64,000 nt of DNA from Tubulanus polymorphus (GCF_964204645.1 NC_134027.1:1035501-1099500); one strand, 5' to 3'. Positions 13,887 to 26,396 are shown, counted from the stretch's first letter. Program-made: numbers and translations. The notes: generated by a model from the letters alone, not told the origin.

Positions 13887-14723
13887 ACTCGCCCAAACTC
13901 AATATCACCCCATAACAGAGTGTATTAATTAACACGCAGCAGCAAGCTGCAGTATTAAAGGAGGTCATCAGTGTTGTAACACACTGACAATTCAGTTTGT
14001 TTGTCACGTTTCTACATGACAGTTGAAGCAGGAAGGAGGAGACTCCTGAACTCAATATCACCCCAAAACAGAGTGTATCAATTAACACCACCAGCAAGCA
14101 GCAGTATTAAAGGAGGTCATCAGTGTTGTAACACACTGACAAATCAGTTTGTTTGTCACGTTTCTACATGACAGTTGAAGCAGGAAGGAGGAGACTCCTG
14201 AACTCAATATCACCCCAAAACAGAGTGTATCAATTAACACCACCAGCAAGCAGCAGTATTTTAGGAGGCCATCAGTGTTGTAACACACTGACAATTCAGT
14301 TAGTTTGTCACGTTTCTACATGACAGTTGAAGACAGAAGGAGGAGACTCCTGTACTCAATATCCCTCCAAAACAGAGTGTATTAATTAACACCCAGCACC
14401 AAGCAGCAGTATTAAAGGAGGTCATCTGTGTTGTAACACACTGACAATTCAGTTTGTTTGTCACGTTTCTACATGACAGTTGAAGAAGGAAGGAGGAGAC
14501 TCCTGAACTCAATATCACCCCAAAACAGAGCCAGCAGCAAGCAGCAGTATTAAAGGAGGTCATCAGTGTTGTAACACACTGATAATTCAGTTTGTTTGTC
14601 ACGTTTCTACATGACAGTTGAAGAAGGAAGGAGGAGACTCCTGCACTCAATATCACTCCAAAACAGAGTGTATTAATTAACACCCAGCAGCAAGCAGCAG
14701 TATTAAAGGAGGTCATCAGTTAT
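13887..14723. repeat. satellite monomer B block 6, end of the higher-order array
   Basis: About five to six units, two of which have the shortened caattaacaccaccagcaag variant. The last unit stops abruptly at ggaggtcatcagttatgatt, where unrelated DNA starts. Confidence 0.92.
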
Positions 14724-15752
14724 GATTTAGCAGTTATTTACCCATCGTGTTCTGTAGCACTTAACTTTCATCACTACCGATTGATTTAGCAGTGATTTAC
14801 CCACAGTGTTTTGTAACACTTAACTTTCATCACCACCAATTGATTTAGCAGTAATTGATCCATAGTTTGAAATGCGCTGCATTCAATGAGCAATTTCAAA
14901 CTTTTCTATTGAGGAAACCACAGCAAAGAACTAAATGTATACAAACAATACGTGTCTTATTTAATTGTTGATGAGAGAGGAGAGAGAGAGGAGGCATGTA
15001 CACCTAACACAACGTTTAAAACTCAATATCAAAACCAAAACAGAGTTGAATGATAGCAAGCATCAGCGACATGTAGTTTTTCAAATAAGGAAGTAATCAG
15101 TATTGTAAGTCACATCTATTTGACAATTCAAGAACGCAAGGGAAGGAGAAGAGACTCCAAAACTCAATATCACCCCTTAAACAGAGTGGAATGAGCAACA
15201 TGCAGCAGCAAACAACAGTATTTGCCGTTTTTAAAGTAGAAGAAAGGAGTATCTTCTGTATTTGATACTCATTTGATGTCATAGCGAGGCCATTACCAAG
15301 AGTTATAGAGAACAAAAGCCATGCCACCACAAGATTTTAATTGTCTATGATTTTGATATCGTATATAAAAATGGCACGATATCACCTCGTAGCAGAGGAA
15401 GGAGGTAGAACAAACCGCAAGATCAGTACATCTATCAATGTTTCATTACATTTATCATTGTTTCAAGACACCAACTTTCAGTGTTTTGTAACACTTTAAC
15501 TTTCATTACCACCAATTGATTTAGCAAAAATTCATCCACAGTGTTTTTATAACTCTTAACTTTCAGATTTGTGTCTTACTTTTTTCGTGATGAGAGAGGA
15601 GAGAGAGAAGTCTTGTAGGAAATGTAGCGATACACCTATCAAAGCGTTTTTTACAAATGCAAATCAGTCTATTCTAGACTATGGACGTTTGTTGCTGGAG
15701 GAGACAAACTGTATTCCGATCGAAACCCTTTTAGCTTTTTCTTAGAGAGATC
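14724..15752. repeat. decayed satellite relics and short tandem repeats
   Basis: A ~62-bp unit (tgatttagcagtratttacc ... cacttaactttcatcac) occurs at 14725-14850 and again near 15480-15560. Decayed B-like pieces (actcaatatcaccccttaaa, gcagcagcaaacaacagtat) lie at 15018-15230. A gagagaggagagagag tract occurs at about 14972 and 15592. No gene seen. Confidence 0.65.
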
Positions 15753-16013
15753 GAATCTTCTTTCAAATATTAAATCAAAAGGAGGAGGGACTAATTTAAT
15801 GTAATGGTATCAATGCTACGAATGTATGTAAAAAGTGAACGTAATAGTTTGAAACCAAGATTGAATGCATTCATTTTGTTGTATTGAATAAAGTGTGTTC
15901 CGATGAAAATGATTAAAATCGCCTCTAAAATAGTTTCAATCAAAAAATATTCCGGAATGTAATATACAGAAAAAATTAAAATCATAAATATATATATATA
16001 CACTAATAAAAAG

Positions 16014-16261
16014 AAATGGATTACTATTTACAAATCTACAATATCTACAAGAAAAATAAAAACTACTATTTACAAATTTACAATATCTACAAGAAAAATA
16101 AAAACTATTATTTACATATTTACAATATTTACAAGAGAGAAATAAAAACTACTATTTACAAATTTACAATATTTACAAGAGAAATAAAAACTACTATTTA
16201 CAAATTTACAATATTTACAAGAGAAATAAATACTACTATCTACATATTTACAATATTTACA

Positions 16262-16265
<4 letters not shown>
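16014..16265. repeat. 42-bp tandem repeat, copy 1
   Basis: Six units of the form aaactactatttacaaattt / acaatatttacaagagaaat. They are stop-free on the plus strand (YYLQIYNIYKKNKN type) but of simple composition, so I do not call a gene. Confidence 0.9.
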
Positions 16266-16295
<30 letters not shown>

Positions 16296-16560
16296 GAGAG
16301 AGAAAGAGAGAGAGAGGAGAGTGTGGAGAGAGAGAGAAGGGAGAGAGAAGAGAGGAAGGAGAGCGGTGAGAGGAAGAAAGGAGAGGAGAGAGTTAGTGGG
16401 TTAGAGAGAGAGGAAGAGAGTTAGTGGGTTAGAGACAAAGGGAAAGAACATAGAGTGGGAAAGGATAGAGACAGAGAGGAAAAGGATAGAGACAGAGAGG
16501 GAAAGGATAGAGACAGAAAGGGAAAGGATAGAGGTAGAAAGGGAAAGGATAGAGGTAGAA
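16262..16560. repeat. AG-rich low-complexity tract, copy 1
   Basis: Runs of agagagaaagagagag merge into gttagtgggttagagagaga and ggaaaggatagagacagaga units. The open frames on both strands reflect composition only. Confidence 0.9.
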
Positions 16561-16570
16561 AAAGAAGGGG

Positions 16571-17485
16571 TTAAAAAGAGGCAGTTTAACGTCATACCAC
16601 AGGACAAATAGATAAAAATCACTGATAAAATGTATGGATAAAACGTATTGTTAAAAAGAGGCAGTTTAACGTCATACCACAGGACAAATAGATAAAAATC
16701 ACTGATAAAATGTATGGATAAAACGTATTGTTAAAAAGAGGCAGTTTAACGTCGTACCACAGGACAAATAGATAAAAATCACTAATAAAATGTATAAATA
16801 AAACGTATTGTTAAAAAGAGGCGGTTTAACGTCATACCACAGGACAAATAGATAAAAATCACTGATAAAATGTATGGATAAAACGTATTGTTAAAAAGAG
16901 GCAGTTTAACGTCATACCACAGGACAAATAGATAAAAATCACTGATAAAATGTATGGATAAAACGTATTGTTAAAAAGAGGCAGTTTAACGTCATACCAC
17001 AGGACAAATAGATAAAAATCACTGATAAAATGTATGGATAAAACGTATTGTTAAAAAGAGGCAGTTTAACGTCGTACCACAGGACAAATAGATAAAAATC
17101 ACTGATAAAATGTATGGATAAAACGTATTGTTAAAAAGAGGCAGTTTAACGTCATACCTCAGGACAAATAGATAAAAATCACTGATAAAATGTATGGATA
17201 AAACGTATTGTTAAAAAGAGGCAGTTTAACGTCATACCACAGGACAAATAGATAAAAATCACTGATAAAATGTATGGATAAAACGTATTGTTAAAAAGAG
17301 GCAGTTTAACGTCGTACCACAGGACAAATAGATAAAAATCACTGATAAAATGTATGGATAAAACGTATTGTTAAAAAGAGGCAGTTTAACGTCGTACCAC
17401 AGGACAAATAGATAAAAATCACTGATAAAATGTATAGATAAAACGTATTGTTAAAAAGAGGCAGTTTAACGTTGTACTACAGGAC
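16571..17485. repeat. 80-bp tandem array, about 11 copies
   Basis: Units contain ttaaaaagaggcagtttaac, gtcataccacaggacaaata, gataaaaatcactgataaaa and tgtatggataaaacgtattg, at an exact 80-base spacing (16621, 16701, 16781...). Copies are nearly identical. The last is diverged (gttgtactacaggacaactt). Confidence 0.96.
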
Positions 17486-17896
17486 AACTTGTAAACAGAG
17501 GAACACTAGCTATACTACTTATATGTTACTAGGTTTTAGACAATTCTATAAAATTCTATAATTATTTCAACCTCTGCAATTTTAATTCTACAAGTCAACT
17601 TTGAAAACGTTTATATGAGATAAACTAACAAAACATAACGTAGCATTGAATTAATATTAATGTAATCAGGAGCTGTAAATCTGAAATCAACCATCAGCCA
17701 TAAATGAGGAGGCGGGACTAATGCAATGAAATAATATCAATGCTCCAAGGTTAAAATGTCGTTAAAACAATAGATGCAACAAGTGATATCCGGATCAAAC
17801 TAAGATTGGATGCATTCATTCTGTTTTTTTGAATATTAAAATTATTCGATGGAATTAAAAATATTAATTATCAATTAAATCTATATCAAAATTTGA

Positions 17897-18230
17897 GCAA
17901 ACGTGATGAGGTAATTTGCCAGCATCTGTATACATGGAACCACCACCCGAAGATTGATACATTTATGTAGCTATCACAGGACAGCATGTTTAAAACGGAA
18001 AATCGCAATTATGCAAACATGATTGAGTATCACGATTTGCCAGTATACATGGAATCACCAACCGAAGATTTAGGATATATCACAGGGTGACTGTATATTC
18101 AAATATAATGATGAAAATGTGAATGTTAACATTTTCACTTACACCAAAGGAGAGATGTAGTTTATGGCAGTTATCAGCGACGCCAATGAGATGCAGTCAG
18201 TAATCAACCACCCGTAATCAACTAAAGCAG
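17897..18230. other. unique/decayed repeat DNA, no gene
   Basis: Contains two loosely related pieces (aatttgccagcatctgtata / gatttgccagtatacatgga; gtttaaaacggaaaatcgca) resembling decayed monomer A. No coding signal. Confidence 0.5.
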
Positions 18231-18234
18231 CAAT

Positions 18235-18900
18235 CAGTGTTGTAAGCTGTTGTAACAGCTGCAACCAATGGAGTGAACTGTAACCAGTAAGGGAAAGTAT
18301 GCACAATCAATGAGATGATTGTTCATAGCTGCAACCAATGAAGTGAACTGCAACCAGTGAGGGGGAATTATATCGCAAACCAGTGAGGGGAAAGTATGCA
18401 CAATCAATGAGATGATTGTTCATAGCTGCAACCAATGGAGTGAACTGTAACCAGTAAGGGAAAGTATGCACAATCAATGAGATGATTGTTCATAGCTGCA
18501 ACCAATGGAGTGAACTGCAACCAGTGAGGGGGAATTATATCGCAAACCAGTGAGGGGAAAGTATGCACAATCAATGAGATGATTGTTCATAGCTGCAACC
18601 AATGGAGTGAACTGTAACCAGTAAGGGAAAGTATGCACAATCAATGAGATGATTGTTTATAGCTGCAACCAATGGAGTGAACTGCAACCAGTGAGGGGGA
18701 ATTATATCGCAAACCAGTGAGGGGAAAGTATGCACAATCAATGAGATGATTGTTCATAGCTGCAACCAATGGAGTAAACTGCAACCAGTGAGGGGGAATT
18801 ATATCGCAAACCAGTGAGGGGAAAGTATGCACAATCAATGAGATGATTGTTCATAGCTGCAACCAATGAAGTGAACAGCGAACAGTGAGGGGAAAATTTG
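18235..18900. repeat. minisatellite with two alternating unit types
   Basis: A core gtatgcacaatcaatgagat / gattgttcatagctgcaacc is followed either by a short end (gaactgtaaccagtaaggga) or by a longer one (aactgcaaccagtgaggggg then attatatcgcaaaccagtga). The alternation is partly regular, a small higher-order repeat. Confidence 0.9.
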
Positions 18901-19072
18901 CACAGTCATTTACAAACAAGTGATGGTTAAATACACTTGCAAGCTAACAGATCAGAGATCACAGGAAGCAACATCAATCCAATCCTTATTTCTTGACATA
19001 TGATATAAAATGCTCTTCAGCCTGTGACAAAATGTCTTCGATGTAATACGCTTATTAATATATGCTTAACTA

Positions 19073-19642
19073 GAATCTTCTTTCAAATATTAAATCAAAA
19101 GGAGGAGGGACTAATTTAATGTTACAAATGTATGTAAAAAGTGAACGTAATAGTTTTAAACCAAGATTGAATGCATTCATTTTGTTGTATTGAATTAAGT
19201 ATGTTCTGATGATAATGATTAAAATCGCCTCTAAAATAGTTTCAATTAAAAAATAAATATTTTAAGTTTGAAAATTTAAAACGTTTTCTTTAAAATGTAA
19301 AAATAATTGTTTAAAAAAGAAAATATTCCGGAATGTAATATACAGAAAAAATTAAAATCATAAATATATATATATATATATACACTAATAAAAAAAATGG
19401 ATTACTATTTACAAATTTACAATATCTACAAGAAAAATAAAAACTACTATTTACATATTTACAATATTTACAAGAGAAATAAAAACTACTATTTACATAT
19501 TTACAATATTTACAAGAGAGAAATAAAAACTACTATTTACAAATTTACAATATTTACAAGAGAAATAAAAACTACTATTTACAAATTTACAATATTTACA
19601 AGAGAAATAAAAACTACTATCTACATATTTACAATATTTACA

Positions 19643-19676
<34 letters not shown>

Positions 19677-20702
19677 GAGAGAGAAAGAGAGAGAGAGAGG
19701 AGAGTGTGGAGAGAGAGAGAAGGGAGAGAGAAGGGATGAAGGAGAGCGGTGAGAGGAAGAAAGGAGAGGAGAGAGTTAGTGGGTTAGAGAGAGAGGAAGA
19801 GAGAGTTAGTGGGTTAGAGAAAGAGGGAGAGAGTTAGTGGGTTAGAGAAAGAGGAAGAGAGTTAGTGGGTTAGAGACAAAGGGAAAGAACATAGAGTGGG
19901 AAAGGATAGAGAGAGGAAAAGGATAGAGACAGAGAGGGAAAGGATAGAGACAGAGAGGGAAAGGATAGAGGTAGAAAGGGAAAGGATAGAGGTAGAAAAA
20001 GAAGGGGTTAAAAAGAGGCAGTTTAACGTCATACCACAGGACAAATAGATAAAAATCACTGATAAAATGTATGGATAAAACGTATTGTTAAAAAGAGGCA
20101 GTTTAACGTCGTACCACAGGACAAATAGATAAAAATCACTGATAAAATGTATAGATAAAACGTATTGTTAAAAAGAGGCGGTTTAACGTCGTACCACAGG
20201 ACAAATAGATAAAAATCACTGATAAAATGTATGGATAAAATGTATTGTTAAAAAGAGGCAGTTTAACGTTGTACTACAGGACAACTTGTAAACAGAGGAA
20301 CACTAGCTATACTACTTATATGTTACTAGGTATTTTAGACAATTCTATAAAATTCTATAATTATTTCAACCTCTGCAATTTTAATTCTACAAGTCATCTT
20401 TGAAAACGTTTATATGAGATAAACTAACAAAACATAACGTAGCATTGAATTAATATTAATGTAATCAGGAGCTGTAAATCTGAATTTAACCATCATCCAT
20501 AAATGAGGAGGCGGGACTAATGCAATGAAATAATATCAATGCTTCAATCTTATAGGTTAAAATCTTGTTAAAACAATAGATGCAACAAGTGATATCAGCA
20601 TCAAACTAAGATTGAATGCATTCATTCTGTTGTTTTGAATATTAAAATTATTCGATAGAATTAAAAATATTAATTATCAATTAAATCTATATCAAAATTT
20701 GC
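19073..20702. repeat. segmental duplication, copy 2
   Basis: Partner of 15753-17896. It contains 42-bp repeats at 19395-19645, an AG-rich tract at 19642-20000 and a short 80-bp array at 20007-20285 (about 3.5 units). An extra AT-rich insertion lies at about 19252-19320 (atattttaagtttgaaaatt). The end of the shared block is ctatatcaaaatttg. Confidence 0.92.
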
Positions 20703-21295
20703 ACTAAAATAGTTCGATTTGATGTATAGATATTATGAAGTTTAGAAAATTAAAAAGATTTTTAAAAGATTATATTTGAAATAATCATTAAAATCCAAAG
20801 TTTGACAGATATCTAAAAAATATAAACAAATAGAACTCAAAATCAATGAAAAATCTAAAGAGAAATATTATATATACAAATAAAAAGCTAATCAAAAAGT
20901 TACAATACGTACAAGTATAGTGTTAGCACAGATAAAATGTGTCGATCATTTTGATGAAATATCATATATATGTCAATCATAATGGGAACCCAAGTGATTT
21001 CAGATTGGAATAACTGGGCCAGGCCAATCACTCACTCGATGATCACCAATTACTGGTACTACACAACCACAGAAAGAGTGGTTTTTACCGCGCGGTATAT
21101 TAGGCCAGGTGCACCTCCCAATAATAATGCCGCCTATTATGTTTAGCTTTTTGTGTGTTGATATGTACATCGATACATCCTCAATCACCAGGGTTTTATT
21201 GTCGCCCACCGGTACTCACGCTTACACAAACCCTGGTTACAAACCCTTCATTGGTCTCTGACATTGTCCAAGATATCTCGGGTCGACAGGTTGCT
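20703..21295. other. AT-rich DNA, no gene recognised
   Basis: No repeat array and no convincing exon. Positions 21000-21295 are more GC-rich (accgcgcggtatattaggcc) and may be part of an element ending at the inverted repeat at 21299. Confidence 0.4.
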
Positions 21296-21298
21296 GCT

Positions 21299-21400
21299 AA
21301 GCGGCCACCAGTCTTTATATCTAGTCAATCAGATGTGTAGCGAATCTGCCGGCGAAAAACAAGGCATCTGATTGACTAGATATAAAGACTGGTGGCCGCT
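21299..21400. repeat. 36-bp perfect inverted repeat
   Basis: The arm at 21299-21334 (agcggccaccagtctttata...) is the exact reverse complement of 21365-21400 (catctgattgactagatata...ggccgct). The loop is 30 bases and contains gtgtagcgaatctgccggcg. Confidence 0.9.
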
Positions 21401-21824
21401 CAGTGGTAACCAGTCTACCCAAGAAATCTTGAGCAATGTAATAGACCAGTGAAGAGTTGGCAGCCGGGGTTTATGTTGGCATGAGCTTCGGCAGACGACA
21501 ATTAAAACCTGGCAAGTGAGGATGATATTGATATTGAATGAAAAAGCTGCATGAAATGTGTACGAGAACCTTGAAAGCCGTGAAAAAAGATAAAAACAAG
21601 GGTTGCAGGAACACCATGCCCTAGATCCTTAAGATTAAGCTAACATTAAAGATTATATATCAATGACTTGAGAGTTAATTCATTACTAATTAATCTAATT
21701 AAGACAGTGCAAGTTCATCTAACGATAAAAATTAAATCATCTATTCTATAACTCCTGATGTAATTATCAATAACAAGAAAACAGGGGGTAATTAAAACTG
21801 GTGTTAACGCTAAAATATTTTAAA

Positions 21825-22446
21825 CATTCATTGTTTTAATGATGATCCTGAGAGTGATTTCAACACTGATGAATTTACCCTCAGTTCATTCATTGTTTTA
21901 ATGATGATCCTGAGAGTGATTTCAACAATGATGAATTTACCCTCAGTTCATTCATTGTTTTAATGATGATCCTGAGAGTGATTTCAACAATGATGAATTT
22001 ACCCTCAGTTCATTCATTGTTTTAATGATGATCCCGAGAGTGATTTCAACAATGATGAATTTACCCTCAGTTCATTCATTGTTTTAATGATGATCCCGAG
22101 AGTGATTTCAACAATGATGAATTTACCCTCAGTTCATTCATTGTTTTAATGATGATCCCGAGAGTGATTTCAACAATGATGAATTTACCCTCAGTTCATT
22201 CATTGTTTTAATGATGATCCCGAGAGTGATTTCAACACTGATGAATTTACCCTCAGTTCATTCATTGTTTTAATGATGATCCTGAGAGTGATTTCAACAA
22301 TGATGAATTTACCCTCAGTTCATTCATTGTATTAATGATGATCCTGAGAGTAATTTCAACAATGATGAATTTACCCTCAGTTCATTCATTGTTTTAATGA
22401 TGATCCTGAGAGTAATTTCAACAATGATGAATTTACCCTCAGTTCA
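21825..22446. repeat. 62-bp tandem array, 10 copies
   Basis: Units cattcattgttttaatgatg / atcctgagagtgatttcaac / aatgatgaatttaccctcag recur at exactly 62 bases (gatgatcc at 21841, 21903, 21965...). Only a few substitutions (cctgag/cccgag) separate copies, so the array is young. Confidence 0.96.
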
Positions 22447-23755
22447 TCACATTCTAAGATGTTACTATTTTATTCAGTGAAAATCTCTGAACTGCATAAA
22501 ATAATGAGATCTTAAACGGGATTATTGATTAATAACCTGAGTGTAACTTATCATATCATAAGATAAATTGACGCTCAGTTTATCAGAGTTTTATACGTAC
22601 TTTAAGTTAATATCAATAGTTAAGACTTGTTCAACTTGACCTACGCGAACTTAAACTTAAACTAAACTAGAGTTAAATCAACTGGAACAAATTAAATATA
22701 AAACAGCGAAAATTAATAAAATGACTTCACAAAAACCAACTAATCTAAACTAAGGCTAACTTAACACTAGTGATTAATTATAAACGTGTCATGCTCACAA
22801 TTTAACAAATCCCAGTTCAACAGTTGTGCAATTGTATGTATTTAAATTCTTGTATCCAAATCAAACTGTGGAACTGAGTACGGTTTTGTATGTAACGAAA
22901 TAAATAAAATAAAAAAATCCAAGTGTATTTTTCATATGATGTTTTCAGCGACATATTTTGTTATGATGACAACAAATTAGCTTTGATTTATTTCATTTCT
23001 AAAAATACTATAGATTATCATTACGTTCAAAGACAAGTTTTGAAATAGCCGAGATGACGTCCAATAAAAATAATAACATGACTGCAAGCATTTAGGCTAG
23101 AGGAAGTTCTAATTCAAAGATAGCATTGGACTTTACTACTATTTCTATATTGTGCAGGAAAATAAAGTTTGTCGTTACTGTTTGTACTACAAGTGGTTAT
23201 ATTATTATATTTATCTGATGTCATTGAACTAATAATCTGACACGCCACCTAGTAGTGATTTTGTGAATCTACGCTTCAATAATCTATGTCAATTTCATAT
23301 GTCGAGATGCTGAAAATATCATATGAAAAATACACTTGGACCGGTTTTTTTTATTTATCGCATTCCATTATTGTGAAACGCCGACTGAAAATGAGTGGAT
23401 TTTCTGTAGCTAATAGAAAATTGAAAAAAAGCTATAAGAAAAAAGGTAAAGAAAGTATGAGAAAAAGTTCTCAATCACATTTCATATTTACTAAGCCTAT
23501 ATCAACTACCAGTAAAAGCTCTTTATGCGCGCGCTATATACAACATGGGCCTTTTATATAACCACTATTTATATCTGTGTTGTGGACCACGTAATTGTGT
23601 CAAAGAGTATTCGGTGATAAAACCTGGACCTTCAGTTATTCCATTCTCATGAAATCACTGGGGTTCGAATATATACAGTGATTGTCAAATATAAAATATC
23701 TCATCAAATTGATCTTTTAGTTAGTATTGAAATACAAATAAATCATTGTTCTAAA
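22447..23755. other. AT-rich intergenic DNA, no gene recognised
   Basis: Short open frames exist (for example 23286-23561), but they lack splice signals, family motifs and coding-type composition. No array or RNA gene seen. Confidence 0.4.
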
Positions 23756-24330
23756 AGGAATATATACAAATAAAATAGTTTTTAAATATAAACAAATAAA
23801 ATAGTTTTTAAATATAAACAAAAAAAATTTTTTAATATATACAAATGAAATAGTTTAAAAAGATACTTTGAGATAAAATATATACAAATGAAATAGTATA
23901 AAATTCAGATTAGATAGTTTTTAGATATCATAGGTATTTTAAAATTCAGATATAAAATAGTTTCTTTAATAGATTAAAATACAGATAAAATAGTTTTTAG
24001 ATATCATAGGTATTTTAAAATTCAGATATAAAATAGTTTCTTTAATAGATTAAAATTCAGATAAAACAGTTTTTAGATATCACAGGTATTTTTGAATTCA
24101 GATATAAAATAGTTTCTTTAATAGATTAAAATTCAGATAAAACAGTTTTTAGATATCATAGGTATTTTAAAATTCAGATATAAAATAGTTTCTTTAATAG
24201 ATTAAAATTCAGATAAAACAGTTTTTAGATATCACAGGTATTTTTAAATTCAGATATAAAATAGTTTTTTCAATCTTTTTAAAATTGAGATAAAATAGTT
24301 TTACATATTATGGATACTTTAAAATTGAGA
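23756..24330. repeat. AT-rich 76-bp repeat and related short units
   Basis: Units tttttagatatcataggtat / tttaaaattcagatataaaa / tagtttctttaatagattaa repeat every 76 bases between about 23920 and 24260 (atatca at 24001 and 24077). They are flanked by shorter ataaaatagtttttaaat-type repeats. Confidence 0.88.
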
Positions 24331-26396
24331 TAATTTAAAATACTTTCTAGAATTGTCTTAAAAATACAGGTAAAATAGTTTTTAGAGTGTTATCAGAATT
24401 ACTAGTTTAGAAGTATCAATGAAATGTTTGCAGATATGAATAATTCATAATTTATACCAATGAAATAGATTTAGATGGATCACCTTGATCAATCACAATA
24501 TCGAACCAAAACATCATTGAAAGAATCCAATAATAGCGATAATAATTCACATAAAATATGATTTTGGGCAATAGTAAAAAAAGAAACCAGGAAAATAATT
24601 AATGATATTTCGCAGATATTCAAAAACCGTAATTAATTTTGAGAACTGGACTGAAATCTTCAACAAGAGATATATTAGGAAAAATTCAAACTTTTGGAAA
24701 GTTAAGATTGGGAAACTCGTAGTAAATTGGAGTTTCAATTGAAATTGGGAAATAGGAAATTTGTAGTAAATTGGAATTTCAGCACTGAAGGACTCAAAGT
24801 TTGGGAATTTTGTTCTATCTTGGAACATGAGAAACTGGAACCACAAAAATACAACAAACTGTTCGACATGAGCAGTATGACTGAATCTCAGTCAGTAGAA
24901 ATCTATTGATGATGCTGGTTTTAGTTTGGATTTTGTGACCTCTTCACAACAATAACTGCAAAGTGGCTGAACTACAAATAGCCTCTTTTCATGTAATCAA
25001 TTAGTAGGTTATATCACATACTTTGATACAACTTATGCCATTTTTGGGGACCAAGGAAGCACCTGAGAACCTGATCTGATTAACTGCTATATGAGTAATC
25101 GACCTCTTGAAAACAACTTCAGCGTAGATTTCTTAAATCTATTGATAATTCACTCTCAACAGCCATTTATCTGACGTGTGTTTTATGCATTGCTCGCCTA
25201 AATGGAAACAATTCCACGCTCTATCAACCATATTTCAATTGCTAAACGCAATTCCTGCAAGTTAGACCCCAATCGAGGACTATGAGTTACTTTATCAGAG
25301 CGGAGTATATTACTGAGTTGCTCGATTGTTATGAACTTAACAATTTTCCTTTTAGACCATCTCCTCTATCATATCTCTCTAAACTCCTCTATCATATCTC
25401 TCTCATATCTCTCTAAACTCCTCTATCATATCTCTCTAAACTCCTCTATCATATCTCCATAAACTCCTCTCTCATATCTCCATAAACTCCTCTCTCATAC
25501 CTCCTTGAACCTCCTCTCTCATATATCAGACCTCCTCTCTCATATGCCTTATTGATTTCAACAAGAGATTAATGAAGACTATCTATTAACAAGAATGTTG
25601 AACTCAACCGGGAACCCTTGATCCTGGTGATCGTTAGAATCAGTAGAGATCAATATCAATCCATAAAACCTGATCACTGATGTGATAACAACAAACTTTC
25701 CAATCCAGGATCTTTATTTTATACTTTCTTCATCAGCAATTCTCAATCATTGCATTGTTGCAGATTTTTGCATTTTTCTATTTTATCCTATGTTCAATTA
25801 TGAACTCATAAATTCATGCATTGATCACCGATCCAGATGGTGATGGTTTCACACACAAGAAATGAAATGAAATTGATTACCGTAGTCTTTGCTGTGGTTT
25901 CCTTTCTTGTGCAATATTTTATCCAGACAATCTCACGTATATAAATATATATCCCTTTTCCTTATGAGTAAACATTCTAAATCCCTCCGATCACATGTGA
26001 AGGATTTCCCTCCGTTGTTGAGCATTAGATATTAACATTTCAATCATTCAAGTTTTCGTTTCATATCAAATTAATCTTTAATTCTGTAATTAGAAAAAAG
26101 AAAGAAAGTATGTTAATAACGATATAATGGTTTTACACTTGACGTATGAACGTCATAGTATTTGGTGGAGCGGGCAACATGGAACATTGAACAATCTGTT
26201 TCAATGAAATTTCCTAAGGAATCGCATTATGTGAAGCATAGCTGTTCATTCTCCACGTTATTTTCAGCTTCATAAGGAAATGCATTATGTATGAAACATA
26301 GCTATTCCTTCTCCATGTTTCAATAAAGTTCAATAAAGAATCACATAACAGATCCTTTTGATTTGAAAAATCCACTTTTTTCAAACTCCATAGGAG
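24331..26396. other. non-coding DNA with small repeats
   Basis: A two-copy ~45-bp repeat lies at 24705-24785 (gggaaactcgtagtaaattg / aggaaatttgtagtaaattg). A CT-rich array (ctcctctatcatatctctct) lies at 25355-25545. A two-copy repeat lies at 26195-26320 (catagctgttcattctccac / catagctattccttctccat). It likely includes the 3' flank of the small minus-strand gene ending at 26397. Confidence 0.55.
25355..25545. repeat. pyrimidine-rich tandem repeat
   Basis: About nine imperfect units of cctctatcatatctctctaa, changing rightwards to ctccataaactcctctctca. One strand is almost pure pyrimidine with A. Confidence 0.9.

Larger units (their letters stand above)
15753..17896. repeat. segmental duplication, copy 1
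   Basis: From gaatcttctttcaaatatta to ctatatcaaaatttg, this block matches 19073-20702 in order and detail: flank, 42-bp repeats, AG-rich tract, 80-bp array, then the shared flank ggaggcgggactaatgcaat. The copies differ mainly in the number of 80-bp units (about 11 here, 3.5 there). Confidence 0.92.

Noticed and set aside
16016-16622. Plus- and minus-strand frames over the 42-bp and AG-rich repeats
   Set aside because: Simple-sequence composition explains the open frames; the same occurs in the duplicate at 19397-20059.
21825-22446. CRISPR-like array
   Set aside because: Whole 62-bp units are repeated with no unique spacers, and the host is an animal.
24547-24909. Short frames on both strands rich in Phe/Ile or Lys/Glu
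   Set aside because: AT-rich composition, internal tandem repetition and no splice or family evidence.
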